DNA from: Alcanivorax sp.
GTDB lineage: Bacteria > Pseudomonadota > Gammaproteobacteria > Pseudomonadales > Alcanivoracaceae
Direction: 5' to 3'
NCBI RefSeq assembly: GCF_002733835.1
Contig: NZ_NVWY01000031.1
Span: forward strand, 30,936 to 94,935
DNA length: 64,000 bases
This document shows positions 26,441 to 35,479 of this stretch, in pieces (the stretch's first letter is position 1; the number at the start of each line of letters is the position of its first letter). The notes beneath the pieces are model-generated. The model worked only from the letters and a program-made list of their open reading frames with translations. It was not told the DNA's origin and made no database searches. The translations under genes were made by a program, and so were the position numbers.

Positions 26441-28237
26441 ATGGATATTCAGACACTCACTTATCTCTTTGTAGGCGGTTCGTTTGCGCTCTACATCGGG
26501 ATTGCGATCTGGTCACGGGCCGGGTCGACCAAAGATTTTTACGTGGCCGGTGGCGGGGTTTCCCCGATAGCTAACGGTGCCGCCACCGCAGCCGACTGGA
26601 TGTCGGCAGCCTCGTTTATTTCCATGGCCGGGATTATTGCCTACTCCGGTTACGATGCGTCGGTGTACCTGATGGGGTGGACCGGGGGCTATGTACTACT
26701 GGCCATGTTATTGGCACCTTACCTGCGCAAGTTCGGCAAGTTTACGGTGCCGGATTTCATTGGTGATCGCTATTATTCCAACGTGGCAAGAACGGTAGCG
26801 GTGATCTGCGTAATCTTCGTGTCCTTTACCTATGTGGCCGGGCAGATGCGCGGTACCGGCATCGTGTTCGCCCGTTTTCTGGAAGTGAATGTAAATACCG
26901 GTGTAGTGATCGGTATGGCCATCGTGTTTTTCTATGCCGTGCTTGGCGGCATGAAAGGGATTACCTACACCCAGGTAGCGCAGTATTGCGTGCTGATTTT
27001 TGCCTTCCTGGTGCCAGCGGTTTTCCTGTCCATCATGATGACCGGGCATGTTCTTCCACAAACCGGTTTTGGTGGCACGGTACTGGATGTAGCCGGTGGT
27101 GACAGCGGGGTGTATCTGCTGCACAAACTGGACCAGGTAGTGACCGATCTGGGCTTTACCGAATACACAGAAGGCTCAAAATCCACTATTGATGTGTTCT
27201 TTATTGCTGCGGCATTGATGTGCGGTACTGCGGGCCTGCCCCACGTGATCGTGCGTTTCTTTACCGTACCCCGGGTGAAAGATGCCCGTATCAGTGCCGG
27301 CTGGGCGTTGTTCTTTATCGCCTTGCTGTACACCTCTGCACCGGCGGTGGGCGCATTCGCACGGCTCAACTTGATCGACACCGTGAACGAAACCCAATAC
27401 ACCGAACTGCCGGAATGGTTCTATAACTGGGAAAACTCCGGGTTGATCGGCTGGGTGGACAAGAACGGTGACGGTGCCGTGCAGATGCGCGCCGGAGCAC
27501 CCTTCGAAGGCAAGCCGACCTATGCCGGCAGCCGTGAAGAAACCAAGGGCAGCTATGGGGAGCGTGTGCTGACCAATGCCCCCACGGATAACGCCTCGGA
27601 AGTGTATATCGACCGCGACATCATCGTGTTGGCTAACCCGGAAATCGGTAACCTGCCTGCCTGGGTGATTGCCCTGGTGGCGGCCGGTGGGGTGGCGGCA
27701 GCACTGTCCACGGCCGCGGGGCTGTTGCTGGTGATATCCAGTGCCATCTCCCATGACCTGCTAAAGAAAACCCTGATGCCGGGCATCAATGAGAAACAGG
27801 AGTTGTTGGCGGCTCGGGGAGCTGCCGTCGTGGCCATCGTCATTGCCGGTTACTTCGGGATCAACCCGCCCGGCTTTGTGGCCCAGGTGGTGGCATTTGC
27901 CTTTGGCCTTGCCGCTGCCAGCTTCTTCCCGGTGATCCTCATGGGCATTTTCTACAAGCGCATGAACAAGGAAGGGGCGATTGCCGGCATGCTGGTTGGG
28001 CTGATCTTCACCTTCAGCTACATCGTGTTCTTCAAATTTGTCTCGCCAGAGCTGAACAATGCAGAACACTGGTTGCTGGGCGTGTCGCCTGAAGGTATCG
28101 GAACGTTCGGGATGATTCTCAACTTTGCTGTGGCCTTCGCGGTATCGCGAGTGACCGCGCCGCCTCCTGAGCATATCCAGCACATTGTGGAAGACATCCG
28201 TATTCCGCGAGGTGCCGGTGAAGCGTCTGCACACTGA
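26441..28237 (+). CDS. Sodium:solute symporter, VC_2705/ActP-like (probable acetate uptake)
   Basis: 598 residues with about 13 membrane helices of the SSS (SLC5) fold. DFYVAGGGVSPIANGAATAADWMSAASFISMAG is the sodium/substrate core shared with the acetate permease ActP, and ARTVAVICVIFVSFTYVAGQMRGTG is also typical. A hydrophilic loop of some 70 residues (about 310-385) sits between helices, as in the two-subunit VC_2705 type. Together with the small subunit upstream and the CrbS/CrbR and acs genes downstream, monocarboxylate (acetate) is the likely substrate; that is inference from family and context. A terminator follows. Confidence 0.92.
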   Translation: MDIQTLTYLFVGGSFALYIGIAIWSRAGSTKDFYVAGGGVSPIANGAATAADWMSAASFISMAGIIAYSGYDASVYLMGWTGGYVLLAMLLAPYLRKFGKFTVPDFIGDRYYSNVARTVAVICVIFVSFTYVAGQMRGTGIVFARFLEVNVNTGVVIGMAIVFFYAVLGGMKGITYTQVAQYCVLIFAFLVPAVFLSIMMTGHVLPQTGFGGTVLDVAGGDSGVYLLHKLDQVVTDLGFTEYTEGSKSTIDVFFIAAALMCGTAGLPHVIVRFFTVPRVKDARISAGWALFFIALLYTSAPAVGAFARLNLIDTVNETQYTELPEWFYNWENSGLIGWVDKNGDGAVQMRAGAPFEGKPTYAGSREETKGSYGERVLTNAPTDNASEVYIDRDIIVLANPEIGNLPAWVIALVAAGGVAAALSTAAGLLLVISSAISHDLLKKTLMPGINEKQELLAARGAAVVAIVIAGYFGINPPGFVAQVVAFAFGLAAASFFPVILMGIFYKRMNKEGAIAGMLVGLIFTFSYIVFFKFVSPELNNAEHWLLGVSPEGIGTFGMILNFAVAFAVSRVTAPPPEHIQHIVEDIRIPRGAGEASAH

Positions 28238-28253
28238 GCACGGGTAACACAGG

Positions 28254-28286
28254 AACCGGTGCGGGGCTTTCCCCGTACCGGTTTTT
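28254..28286 (+). terminator. Terminator after the symporter gene
   Basis: AACCGGTGCGGGG CTTT CCCCGTACCGGTT followed by TTT; 13-bp stem with one G-U pair. Confidence 0.88.
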
Positions 28287-28330
28287 GCGTTTAATAATGA
28301 CAGCAAAGACGCAATGGCGGAGTTAACCGA

Positions 28331-30142
28331 ATGATCGAACAGGAACTGAATCAGTATCCGTTCAGCCAGCTTGGCGAAGCCGGTCGCCGCCGTTTGCAAG
28401 AAGGAACCGATCTGGCCTATTACGAGCCGGATGACATTATTCTCGACGCGGCCAGTACCAGCGATTCTGTCTTTCTCGTGCACAAGGGCAGCGTGGCAGA
28501 GCTGGACGTGAACGCGCCGGATGGCCGTCGCCAGGTGGGGGTTTATGCCGCCGGCGATTTATTCGGGGCGATTAGTGTACTGAATGGGCAAAGCCGTTAC
28601 CGGTTTCGTGCCGAGCAGCAGACACTGTGCTACCTGATCCCGGCAGGACTGTTTCGCGAGCTGTGTGAAAGCGAAGTGGAATTCGGCCGTTATTTCAGCC
28701 AGCGGCTGGCGGAGAAAAACCAGCGCCTGGCAGAGCGCCGGGAAGGGGGCGTGACCCTGGCGGGTTTCATGCTGGCCAGGGTTGAAGAATGCATGCGCGC
28801 GCCCCTGATCATGCCGAAACAGGCCACCGTACGGGATGCTGTGTCTGCCTTGAAACAGCACGGTGTGGACAGCGTGCTGATTGAGCATCAACAGCATTAC
28901 GCCATTGTCACCAAGACCGATCTGCTGACCGCGCTGGTGATGAGCAATCAATCGCCGGATACCCGTTTGGCTGAGGTGGCGGAAACGGAGCTGGTTACCG
29001 CCGGTCCCGGCGACTACCTGTTCGCGGCCTTGACCCGGATGACCCGGCACAAGGTGGCGCGGGTGGTGGTCATGGAAAAGGGCGTTGCTGTGGGGGTGGT
29101 GGAGCTCACCGATGTGCTTAGCTTCTTTTCCAGTCGCTCCTATGTGGTGGGGCTGGAAATTGAGAAAGCGGATACGCTGGAGGCGTTGCAACTGGCCAGC
29201 GCCCGCCTGCCCGATCTGGTGGATACGCTGATGGCCCAGGGGGTAAAAATGCGGTTCGCCATGGATTTGCTGGCTGCGCTCAACGGCCGCTTGATGAGCA
29301 AGGCCTATGAAATGGTGGTGCCCGCCGACCAGCAGCGGGCCTGCCTGATGGTGATGGGCAGCGAAGGGCGTGGTGAGCAGATATTGAAAACGGATCAGGA
29401 TAACGGCCTGATTTTGGGCGAGCACCAGCAGTGGTCAGGCTGTGATCAGGATATGCAGCGCTTTACCCGCACCCTGCTGTCGTTGGGTTATCCGCCCTGC
29501 CCGGGGAACGTAATGGTCTCCAATCCGCAGTGGACCGGGCCGGTGTCGCGTTGGCAGCAGCGCGTGCAGGAATGGGTCGGGGATCCTGGCGGGAAAGGTC
29601 TGCTGAACCTGACAATCCTTACCGATGCACACGCCGTCGCCGGTGATCCCGGGCTGCTGGAAACCGTGCGCGATACCCTGTTTTCACGGTGCAGTGATGA
29701 TCAATTACTGATGGCCCACTTTGCCCGCCCGGTCCTGCAGTTTGCCACGCCGCTGAACCTGTTCGGCTCGCTGAAGAAGCCCCAGCATGGCATTGATATC
29801 AAAAAAGGCGCCCTGTTCCCGTTGGTGCATGGCGTGCGAGCCATGGCGTTGCAGTGCCGGATTCGGGAAACCTCGACCCTGGCGCGTCTGGATAAGCTGG
29901 TGGCCGCCGGCGCCATGGAGCCCGGCTTTGCTGAAGACCTGGGGGAGGCCATGGAATTGTTCAGTGAGCTGCGGTTGTCCCGGCAACTGGCCAAATTGCA
30001 GGGCGAAGACGAAACAGTGGAGGACAATCATATCGTGGTTCAGCAGCTATCTTCGCTGGAAAGGGATTTGCTGCGGGATGCGTTGCATCTGGTCAGCGAG
30101 TTCAAGCAACGTTTGTCGCGCCGTTTCCACTTGGAATATTGA
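28331..30142 (+). CDS. cNMP-binding / CBS / DUF294 nucleotidyltransferase-like protein
   Basis: 603 residues in four parts: a cyclic-nucleotide-binding-like beta-roll (about 20-125), a CBS pair (about 150-265), a DUF294 putative nucleotidyltransferase with GSEGRGEQILKTDQDNGLI near residue 343 (GlnD/GlnB-uridylyltransferase-like G-S...D-x-D pattern), and a helical C-terminal DUF294_C domain. This architecture accompanies acetate/SSS transporter loci in many Proteobacteria and probably signals energy or nucleotide status to the transporter or kinase; no target is established. The stop overlaps the upstream in-frame start option of the exonuclease gene, so the two are probably coupled. Confidence 0.88.
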   Translation: MIEQELNQYPFSQLGEAGRRRLQEGTDLAYYEPDDIILDAASTSDSVFLVHKGSVAELDVNAPDGRRQVGVYAAGDLFGAISVLNGQSRYRFRAEQQTLCYLIPAGLFRELCESEVEFGRYFSQRLAEKNQRLAERREGGVTLAGFMLARVEECMRAPLIMPKQATVRDAVSALKQHGVDSVLIEHQQHYAIVTKTDLLTALVMSNQSPDTRLAEVAETELVTAGPGDYLFAALTRMTRHKVARVVVMEKGVAVGVVELTDVLSFFSSRSYVVGLEIEKADTLEALQLASARLPDLVDTLMAQGVKMRFAMDLLAALNGRLMSKAYEMVVPADQQRACLMVMGSEGRGEQILKTDQDNGLILGEHQQWSGCDQDMQRFTRTLLSLGYPPCPGNVMVSNPQWTGPVSRWQQRVQEWVGDPGGKGLLNLTILTDAHAVAGDPGLLETVRDTLFSRCSDDQLLMAHFARPVLQFATPLNLFGSLKKPQHGIDIKKGALFPLVHGVRAMALQCRIRETSTLARLDKLVAAGAMEPGFAEDLGEAMELFSELRLSRQLAKLQGEDETVEDNHIVVQQLSSLERDLLRDALHLVSEFKQRLSRRFHLEY

Positions 30143-30144
30143 AC

Positions 30145-30798
30145 ATGAACCGTGACTGGAGCTGGAAAAGCATGTTGTCGCAGTGGCCCGGTTGCAAATG
30201 GCGCCGATTCCGTGACCGGTGCCGCCATGGGCAGGGCCCCTATGCGCACCTGTTTGCTCCCTATGACGGCGATCAGGTAGTGGCCATTGATTGCGAAACC
30301 ACCGGGCTGGACAGTCGCACCGCTGAATTGGTGTCTATTGCCGCGGTGGTCATAAAAGATGGGCGGGTGCTGAGCAGCCAGAGCCTGGATGTGAAACTGA
30401 TGCCACCGGAAAGCCTCAAGGAGGACACGATCCGTATTCACCGGTTGCGGCCGGTGGATCTGGAAGGCGGTGAAAGTGTGCGCGACGCGCTGGATGCCCT
30501 GCTGGCATTGGTTGGCAACCGACCGTTGGTGGGCTGGTGTGTGGCTTTTGATGTGGCCATGATCAATCGGTATTTGCGCCCGCTAATGGGGTTTGATTTA
30601 CCCAATGACATCATCGAGTTATCTGCACTGTATCAAAAGAAAATGCGCTACTGGCAGCCAGACGTGACTCCCGACCTGCGCTTTGATGCCATGGCCAGCG
30701 CCTTGCAGGTGCCGGTGATGGAACGTCACACCGCCCGGGGAGATGCGGTGACCAGCGCGCTGATGTACCTGCAATTGCAGAAATCCACATTAAATTAA
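30145..30798 (+). CDS. DEDDh 3'-5' exonuclease (DnaQ-like)
   Basis: 217 residues. An RNase T/DnaQ fold with the four acidic residues visible: D and E in VAIDCETTGL (motif I), D in GWCVAFDVAMINRYL (motif II), and H with D in ERHTARGDAVTSALM (motif III). Its N-terminal 40 residues are basic and aromatic. It lies 3 bases after the DUF294 gene, an association seen in many acetate-transporter loci, but what nucleic acid or nucleotide it degrades is not known. ATG 30145 chosen over the TTG at 30139. Followed by a small membrane-protein gene. Confidence 0.88.
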   Translation: MNRDWSWKSMLSQWPGCKWRRFRDRCRHGQGPYAHLFAPYDGDQVVAIDCETTGLDSRTAELVSIAAVVIKDGRVLSSQSLDVKLMPPESLKEDTIRIHRLRPVDLEGGESVRDALDALLALVGNRPLVGWCVAFDVAMINRYLRPLMGFDLPNDIIELSALYQKKMRYWQPDVTPDLRFDAMASALQVPVMERHTARGDAVTSALMYLQLQKSTLN

Positions 30799-30833
30799 GC
30801 CGCTGGCGGCTGAGAAAAAGGAAGGAAGAGCTG

Positions 30834-31049
30834 ATGTTCTATGCAGAAAAAATAGCGCTGATAGTGGGCCTCTGCCTGGTTCTGTACGCCTATTTTCGCT
30901 ACTGGCGCCGGACCGGTGATGGTCAGGGCCTGGTGATGTTCTGGCGACGGGCCATGGCACTCAATGTGGTGGAGTTCAAACTGCAACGCGGTGGCATTGC
31001 CCTTTTACTGGTGGCCGTGGTGCTACGCTTTGTCCAGGCGCTGCTATAA
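30834..31049 (+). CDS. Small membrane protein, function unknown
   Basis: 71 residues: two hydrophobic helices (about 4-22 and 52-70) around a basic central segment with RYWRRTGDG and WRRAMALNVVEFKLQRGG. The start has an AGGAAG Shine-Dalgarno at good spacing. It lies between the exonuclease and the CrbS-like kinase on the same strand. No family recognised; its position suggests a link to the kinase or transporter. Confidence 0.65.
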   Translation: MFYAEKIALIVGLCLVLYAYFRYWRRTGDGQGLVMFWRRAMALNVVEFKLQRGGIALLLVAVVLRFVQALL

Positions 31050-31061
31050 GCTCAACAGGAG

Positions 31062-31110
31062 TCGTAACAGGCAGCATGCTCCACGCAACAGGTAAACGCA
31101 CGATAGGCGA
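31062..31110. repeat. Degenerate heptad array before the kinase gene
   Basis: GTAACAG, GCAGCAT, GCTCCAC, GCAACAG, GTAAACG and similar units at 7-bp spacing in the leader of the sensor-kinase gene. Confidence 0.5.
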
Positions 31111-31143
31111 TTCCTGATTTGCTTTAACCAACGGGGAGAGGCG

Positions 31144-34100
31144 GTGTTTTCACTGTGGCAATTGGGTGCGTTGGCGCTGGCTTATGTGTTGGTGTTGTTC
31201 GTTATCGCCTGGTGGGGCGATCGGGCTGCCCGTCAGGGCCGCAAGACCTTCCACAATGCCTGGGTGTACAGCCTGGGGTTGGGGGTTTATTGCACCTCCT
31301 GGACGTTCTACGGCGCGGTTGGTGAAGCGGCCCAGAACGGCTGGAACTACCTGCCTATTTATCTAGGGCCGATCATTACCGTCTTACTGGGCGGTTCACT
31401 GATCTACAAGATGGTGTCGGTGGCCCAGCAGCAACACATTACCTCCATTGCCGATTTCCTGGCCGCCCGCTACGGGAAGTCCCGGCGCCTGGCTGTGCTG
31501 GTCACCCTGGTGGCCATTGTCGGGGTGTTGCCCTACATCGCCTTACAGCTAAAAGCCGTCACCCTGTCGTTTGAGTATGTGCTGGAGGAATCTGCGCCGG
31601 GCCAGGTGGATACGGCACTGGTGGTCGCTGCACTGATGGCTATTTTCACCTTGCTGTTCGGTACCCGGCATATCGATACCACCGAGCACCAATCCGGTCT
31701 GATGCTGGCGGTGAGCTTTGAATCCTTTATCAAGGTGGTGGCGTTTGTCGGGCTGGGCTTGTATTGCCTGTATGCCATTTTTGATGGCCCGGTGGATATG
31801 TGGCAGCAGCTGAGCGAGCGCAGCGATGTCATGCAGAGTTTTGAGCCCACCCTGTTCTCGCAAAGTTTCGTCACTTCATTATTGCTTTCCATGGTGGCGA
31901 TTCTCTGTCTGCCCCGTCAGTTCCATGCCGGTGTGGTAGAAAACAATGACCTGCGCCATTTGCGCACCACGCGCTGGTTGTTTCCGTTGTACCTGGCGCT
32001 GTTTGCGATTTTTGTTCTGCCGATCGTGATTGCCGGCGTGATTACCCAGCCCTACCTGATCGGTCATGCAGACACTTACATGTTGTCGTTGCCCATGGCC
32101 CAGGCCAATCACGGCATGCTGATGCTGTCGTTTATTGGCGGGATTGCGGCGGCCACTGGCATGGTGATTGTCTCCACCATGGCGCTGGCCATTATGTTGA
32201 CCAACGAAGTGCTGCTGCCCATGTGGTTGCAGTCGCGGCTCAATGAAAAGGATCAGCTGCCGGATCTCAGCACGCAACTGCGCTTTCTGCGCCGGGCCAG
32301 CATTCTGGTGTTGCTGGGGCTGGCGTTTGCCTTCCATACGCTGATCGACCGGTTCGACGGCCTTGCCAGTATCGGGCTGCTGTCGTTTGCCGCCGTGGCC
32401 CAGTTCGCGCCATCACTGATCGGTGCCCTGTACTGGCGCAATGGCCATAAGCAGGGCGCGTTCATCGGCTTGGCGCTGGGGTTTGTGGTGTGGTTTTACT
32501 GCCTGCTGGCGCCGGTAATTCTGCCCGTGGAGTGGGTGACCGTGCTCAATACCCAGGGGCTGTTCGGCCTGGGCCTGCTACGTCCCCATGCCATGTTCGG
32601 CATCGAAGGGCTGGAGCCTCTAACCCATGGTGTGTTCTGGTCGGTGTCCGTGAATCTGGCCGCGTTTATCTACTATTCCCGCCGGGCCAACCATGATGCC
32701 CTGGATGAAGCCCAGGCCGCCCGGTTTGTGGATATGCCCACGGACTGGTGGCGCGAAGGTATGGGGCACCCCTCCATTACCACCATCGAATTGCTGGAAG
32801 TCTGCAAGCGCGGGTTGGGACATCCACGGGCGGAACCTTTGTTCTTCGATTACATGCGCCGGCGTGGGGTGTCGGAAGAATTGGAATTGCCGGCGCCCCT
32901 GCATCTGGTGCGATATGTGGAGCGGTTGCTGGCGGGCACCATGGGGGCCTCCACCGCACGCATTGTGATGAGTTCGTTGCTGCGCAAACAGAATGGCCGC
33001 CACGATGATGTGGTGCGGATGATGGACGAAGCCTCCGAGCTGATTCAGTTCAACCATCAGTTGCTGCGCACCACCATTGAAACCATTAGCCAGGGCATCT
33101 GCGTGGTGGACCGGGATATGCAGGTGGTGGCCTGGAATCAGGCCTACGTAAAGCTGTTTGATTATCCGGACGGGTTGATTCGGTTGGGGTGCTCCATTGC
33201 CGATGTGTATCGCTATAACGCCGAACGGGGTTATTACGACGGCGAAAATATGGAAGAAAACGTGACGCGGCGGGTGCAATTATTACGCGAAGGGTATGCC
33301 CATCAGTTCGAACGGGAACTGCCCAATGGCATTGTGGTGGAGGTGCGTGGCACGCCCATGGTGGGCGGCGGTTTTGTCAGTACGTATATGGACATCACCG
33401 AACGCAAACACGATGAAAAAGCACTTCGCCAGATCAATGAAAATCTGGAGCAGATGGTCTCGGAGCGTACCCGGAAACTGTCGGAGCTGAATGCCAAACT
33501 GGCACAGGCCAATGAAGGGAAAACCCGTTTCCTGGCGGCCGCTGGCCATGACTTGATGCAGCCTTTGAATGCCGCGCAGTTGTTTGCTTCATCGTTGCGT
33601 CAGCAGTTGCGTAGCCAGGAAAAGGGCCAGTTCGACCATGAGGTACAGGTGCTCGGACATATCGACAGTTCCCTGCAAGCAGCGGAACAAATTATTTCTG
33701 CGTTACTGGAAATCAGCAAACTGGATACCGGCACCATGGCGACGCACATCCATCCCTTGCGTTTGTCGTCATTGATGACGCCGTTGGGGCAGGAGTTTTC
33801 TGCGCTGGCCAGCGCGCAAGGGCTGACGTTGCGAGCGGTGTCATGCAGTGCGGTGGTGGACAGCGATGAAGTATTGTTGCGACGGGTATTGCAGAACCTG
33901 CTGTCCAATGCGGTTCGGTATACGAATTCCGGGCGCATCCTGTTCGGTGCGCGCCGGCTGCACAATGCCGTGCGCATTGATGTGTGGGATACCGGGCCGG
34001 GGATTCCCGGTGATCAGCATGAACAGATCTTCCGGGAGTTCCATCGTCTGCCTCAGCTGCATAATCGTGAGGTAAAAGGTCTGGGGTTGGGGCTGGCCAT

Positions 34101-34611
34101 TGCCGACCGGATTTGTCGTTTGTTGGGCCATGCGTTAACCGTCCGCTCCTGGCCGGATAAAGGCACCGTCTTCAGCGTAACGCTGCCGCTGTCCACAGGG
34201 GATGTGCCGCCATTGCTGCAGGATGAACCGTTGCGCGAGCGTCGGGATATCCAGGGCGTGCGTGTTTTCTGTGTGGATAATGATTCCGCGCTGCTGGCGA
34301 GCCTGGTGGCGGCCCTGCAAACCCTGGGTTGCGAGGTGGTCGCGGCCAGCGGCCTGAAGGAAGCACGGGAGAAAGCGGCGCAAAGCTGGGTGCCGGATGT
34401 ATTGCTGGTGGATTTTCAGCTGGATCATGAAGACGGGTTTGACGTGATTGAAGCGCTGGATCATTGCTGGGAAGACGTCATTCCTGCCGTACTGATGACC
34501 GCAGACCGACGCCCGGAAGTGCGCGCCAGAGCTGAAGAGCAAGGTGTAGGCTTCCTGCAAAAACCGATTTCCGAAGCCATATTGCAACGAACGCTGGAAG
34601 GGCTTTTGTAA
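31144..34611 (+). CDS. crbS: CrbS/MxtR-type hybrid sensor histidine kinase with SLC5 transporter domain
   Basis: 1155 residues. Residues 1-510: about 13 membrane helices of a sodium:solute symporter fold. About 530-620: STAC-like linker (WWREGMGHPSITTIELLEVC). About 635-760: PAS (ISQGICVVDRDMQVVAWNQAYVKLF). HisKA with the phosphoacceptor His802 in FLAAAGHDLMQPLNAAQLF. HATPase (VLQNLLSNAVRYT, DTGPGIP, GLGLGLAI). C-terminal receiver domain with Asp1090 in VLLVDFQL. The architecture is that of Vibrio CrbS and Pseudomonas MxtR, which control acetyl-CoA synthetase. GTG start preceded by GGGGAGAGG. The cognate regulator is the convergent gene at 34681. Ligand unproven. Confidence 0.9.
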   Translation: MFSLWQLGALALAYVLVLFVIAWWGDRAARQGRKTFHNAWVYSLGLGVYCTSWTFYGAVGEAAQNGWNYLPIYLGPIITVLLGGSLIYKMVSVAQQQHITSIADFLAARYGKSRRLAVLVTLVAIVGVLPYIALQLKAVTLSFEYVLEESAPGQVDTALVVAALMAIFTLLFGTRHIDTTEHQSGLMLAVSFESFIKVVAFVGLGLYCLYAIFDGPVDMWQQLSERSDVMQSFEPTLFSQSFVTSLLLSMVAILCLPRQFHAGVVENNDLRHLRTTRWLFPLYLALFAIFVLPIVIAGVITQPYLIGHADTYMLSLPMAQANHGMLMLSFIGGIAAATGMVIVSTMALAIMLTNEVLLPMWLQSRLNEKDQLPDLSTQLRFLRRASILVLLGLAFAFHTLIDRFDGLASIGLLSFAAVAQFAPSLIGALYWRNGHKQGAFIGLALGFVVWFYCLLAPVILPVEWVTVLNTQGLFGLGLLRPHAMFGIEGLEPLTHGVFWSVSVNLAAFIYYSRRANHDALDEAQAARFVDMPTDWWREGMGHPSITTIELLEVCKRGLGHPRAEPLFFDYMRRRGVSEELELPAPLHLVRYVERLLAGTMGASTARIVMSSLLRKQNGRHDDVVRMMDEASELIQFNHQLLRTTIETISQGICVVDRDMQVVAWNQAYVKLFDYPDGLIRLGCSIADVYRYNAERGYYDGENMEENVTRRVQLLREGYAHQFERELPNGIVVEVRGTPMVGGGFVSTYMDITERKHDEKALRQINENLEQMVSERTRKLSELNAKLAQANEGKTRFLAAAGHDLMQPLNAAQLFASSLRQQLRSQEKGQFDHEVQVLGHIDSSLQAAEQIISALLEISKLDTGTMATHIHPLRLSSLMTPLGQEFSALASAQGLTLRAVSCSAVVDSDEVLLRRVLQNLLSNAVRYTNSGRILFGARRLHNAVRIDVWDTGPGIPGDQHEQIFREFHRLPQLHNREVKGLGLGLAIADRICRLLGHALTVRSWPDKGTVFSVTLPLSTGDVPPLLQDEPLRERRDIQGVRVFCVDNDSALLASLVAALQTLGCEVVAASGLKEAREKAAQSWVPDVLLVDFQLDHEDGFDVIEALDHCWEDVIPAVLMTADRRPEVRARAEEQGVGFLQKPISEAILQRTLEGLL

Positions 34612-34680
34612 GCTGCATCGCGGAATTGAATGATCAGCCGATTTCAGGGATCCGGCGTCGAGCGTTTGCCACAGTGCGGG

Positions 34681-35331
34681 TTAGTCCAGGCCGGGAGGCT
34701 CGATGGCCAGGTCCTTGAGGGCCAGTACCGCCTGGGTGCGGTTGCGTACGCCCAGCTTGCGAAAAATGGCCGTCATGTGGGCTTTCACCGTGGCTTCCGA
34801 CACATCCAGTTCGTAGGCGATTACCTTGTTCTGCATGCCTTCCATCAGCATGCCCATCACCCGGAATTGCTGCGGGGTCAGGCTGGCAATGCGCTCGCTC
34901 ATGGCGGAGTGGTCGGGCAGGGTCGGGGGCATGGCGCGGCGGGCTTTTTCCGGTAGCCAGCGTTCGCCGTCCATGATCTTGCGCATGGCATCGGTCATGG
35001 TGTCCACGGAAGTGGATTTGGGGATAAAGCCGTCGGCACCAAAGTGAATGGCCCGCTGTATCACGTCCACATCTTCGGTGGCTGAAATTACCACCACCGG
35101 GACTTTCCGGTATTGCTCGCGAAGGTACACCAGCCCCGAAAAACCGTGGGTGCCGGGCATGTGTAAATCCAGAAGAATGACATCGAAGGGGATGGCTTGC
35201 TGGCCCAGTACCTCCAGGGTGGCGAGCGAGTCGGCTTCGTGGATGGTGGCGCCGGGAAAACTGGCCTCTACAGCCTGTATCAGGGCCGCACGGAACAGGG
35301 GGTGATCATCGGCAATCAGTATGGTTGTCAT
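34681..35331 (-). CDS. crbR: CrbR/ErdR-type response regulator (NarL/LuxR family)
   Basis: 216 residues. The receiver domain has acidic DD at 8-9, the phosphoacceptor Asp55 in ILLDLHMPG and Lys at PKS; the C-terminal LuxR helix-turn-helix reads LTPQQFRVMGMLMEGMQNKVIAYELDVSEATVKAHMTAIFRKLGVRNRTQAVL. Convergent with the CrbS-like kinase and immediately downstream of acs on the same strand, matching the CrbS/CrbR (MxtR/ErdR) system that activates acs. A terminator between acs and this gene implies that it has its own promoter or depends on readthrough. Confidence 0.9.
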   Translation of the reverse strand: MTTILIADDHPLFRAALIQAVEASFPGATIHEADSLATLEVLGQQAIPFDVILLDLHMPGTHGFSGLVYLREQYRKVPVVVISATEDVDVIQRAIHFGADGFIPKSTSVDTMTDAMRKIMDGERWLPEKARRAMPPTLPDHSAMSERIASLTPQQFRVMGMLMEGMQNKVIAYELDVSEATVKAHMTAIFRKLGVRNRTQAVLALKDLAIEPPGLD

Positions 35332-35383
35332 GACTCTGATTTAAGCATGTTGCGTGCAAAGAGCCCAAAAAAAGATGGGAATG

Positions 35384-35415
35384 AAAAAAAGATGCTGCCC
35401 GGGGAGGGCAGCATG
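35384..35415 (-). terminator. Terminator after acs
   Basis: Minus strand: ATGCTGCCC TCCCC GGGCAGCAT followed by CTTTTTTT. Located between the acs stop and the response-regulator start. Confidence 0.85.
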
Positions 35416-35479
35416 TGGAAAGGAAACACAGAAAACATCCATGTTTCATCAGCGTATGCGGTTTCAAGTGACGTCTGTA

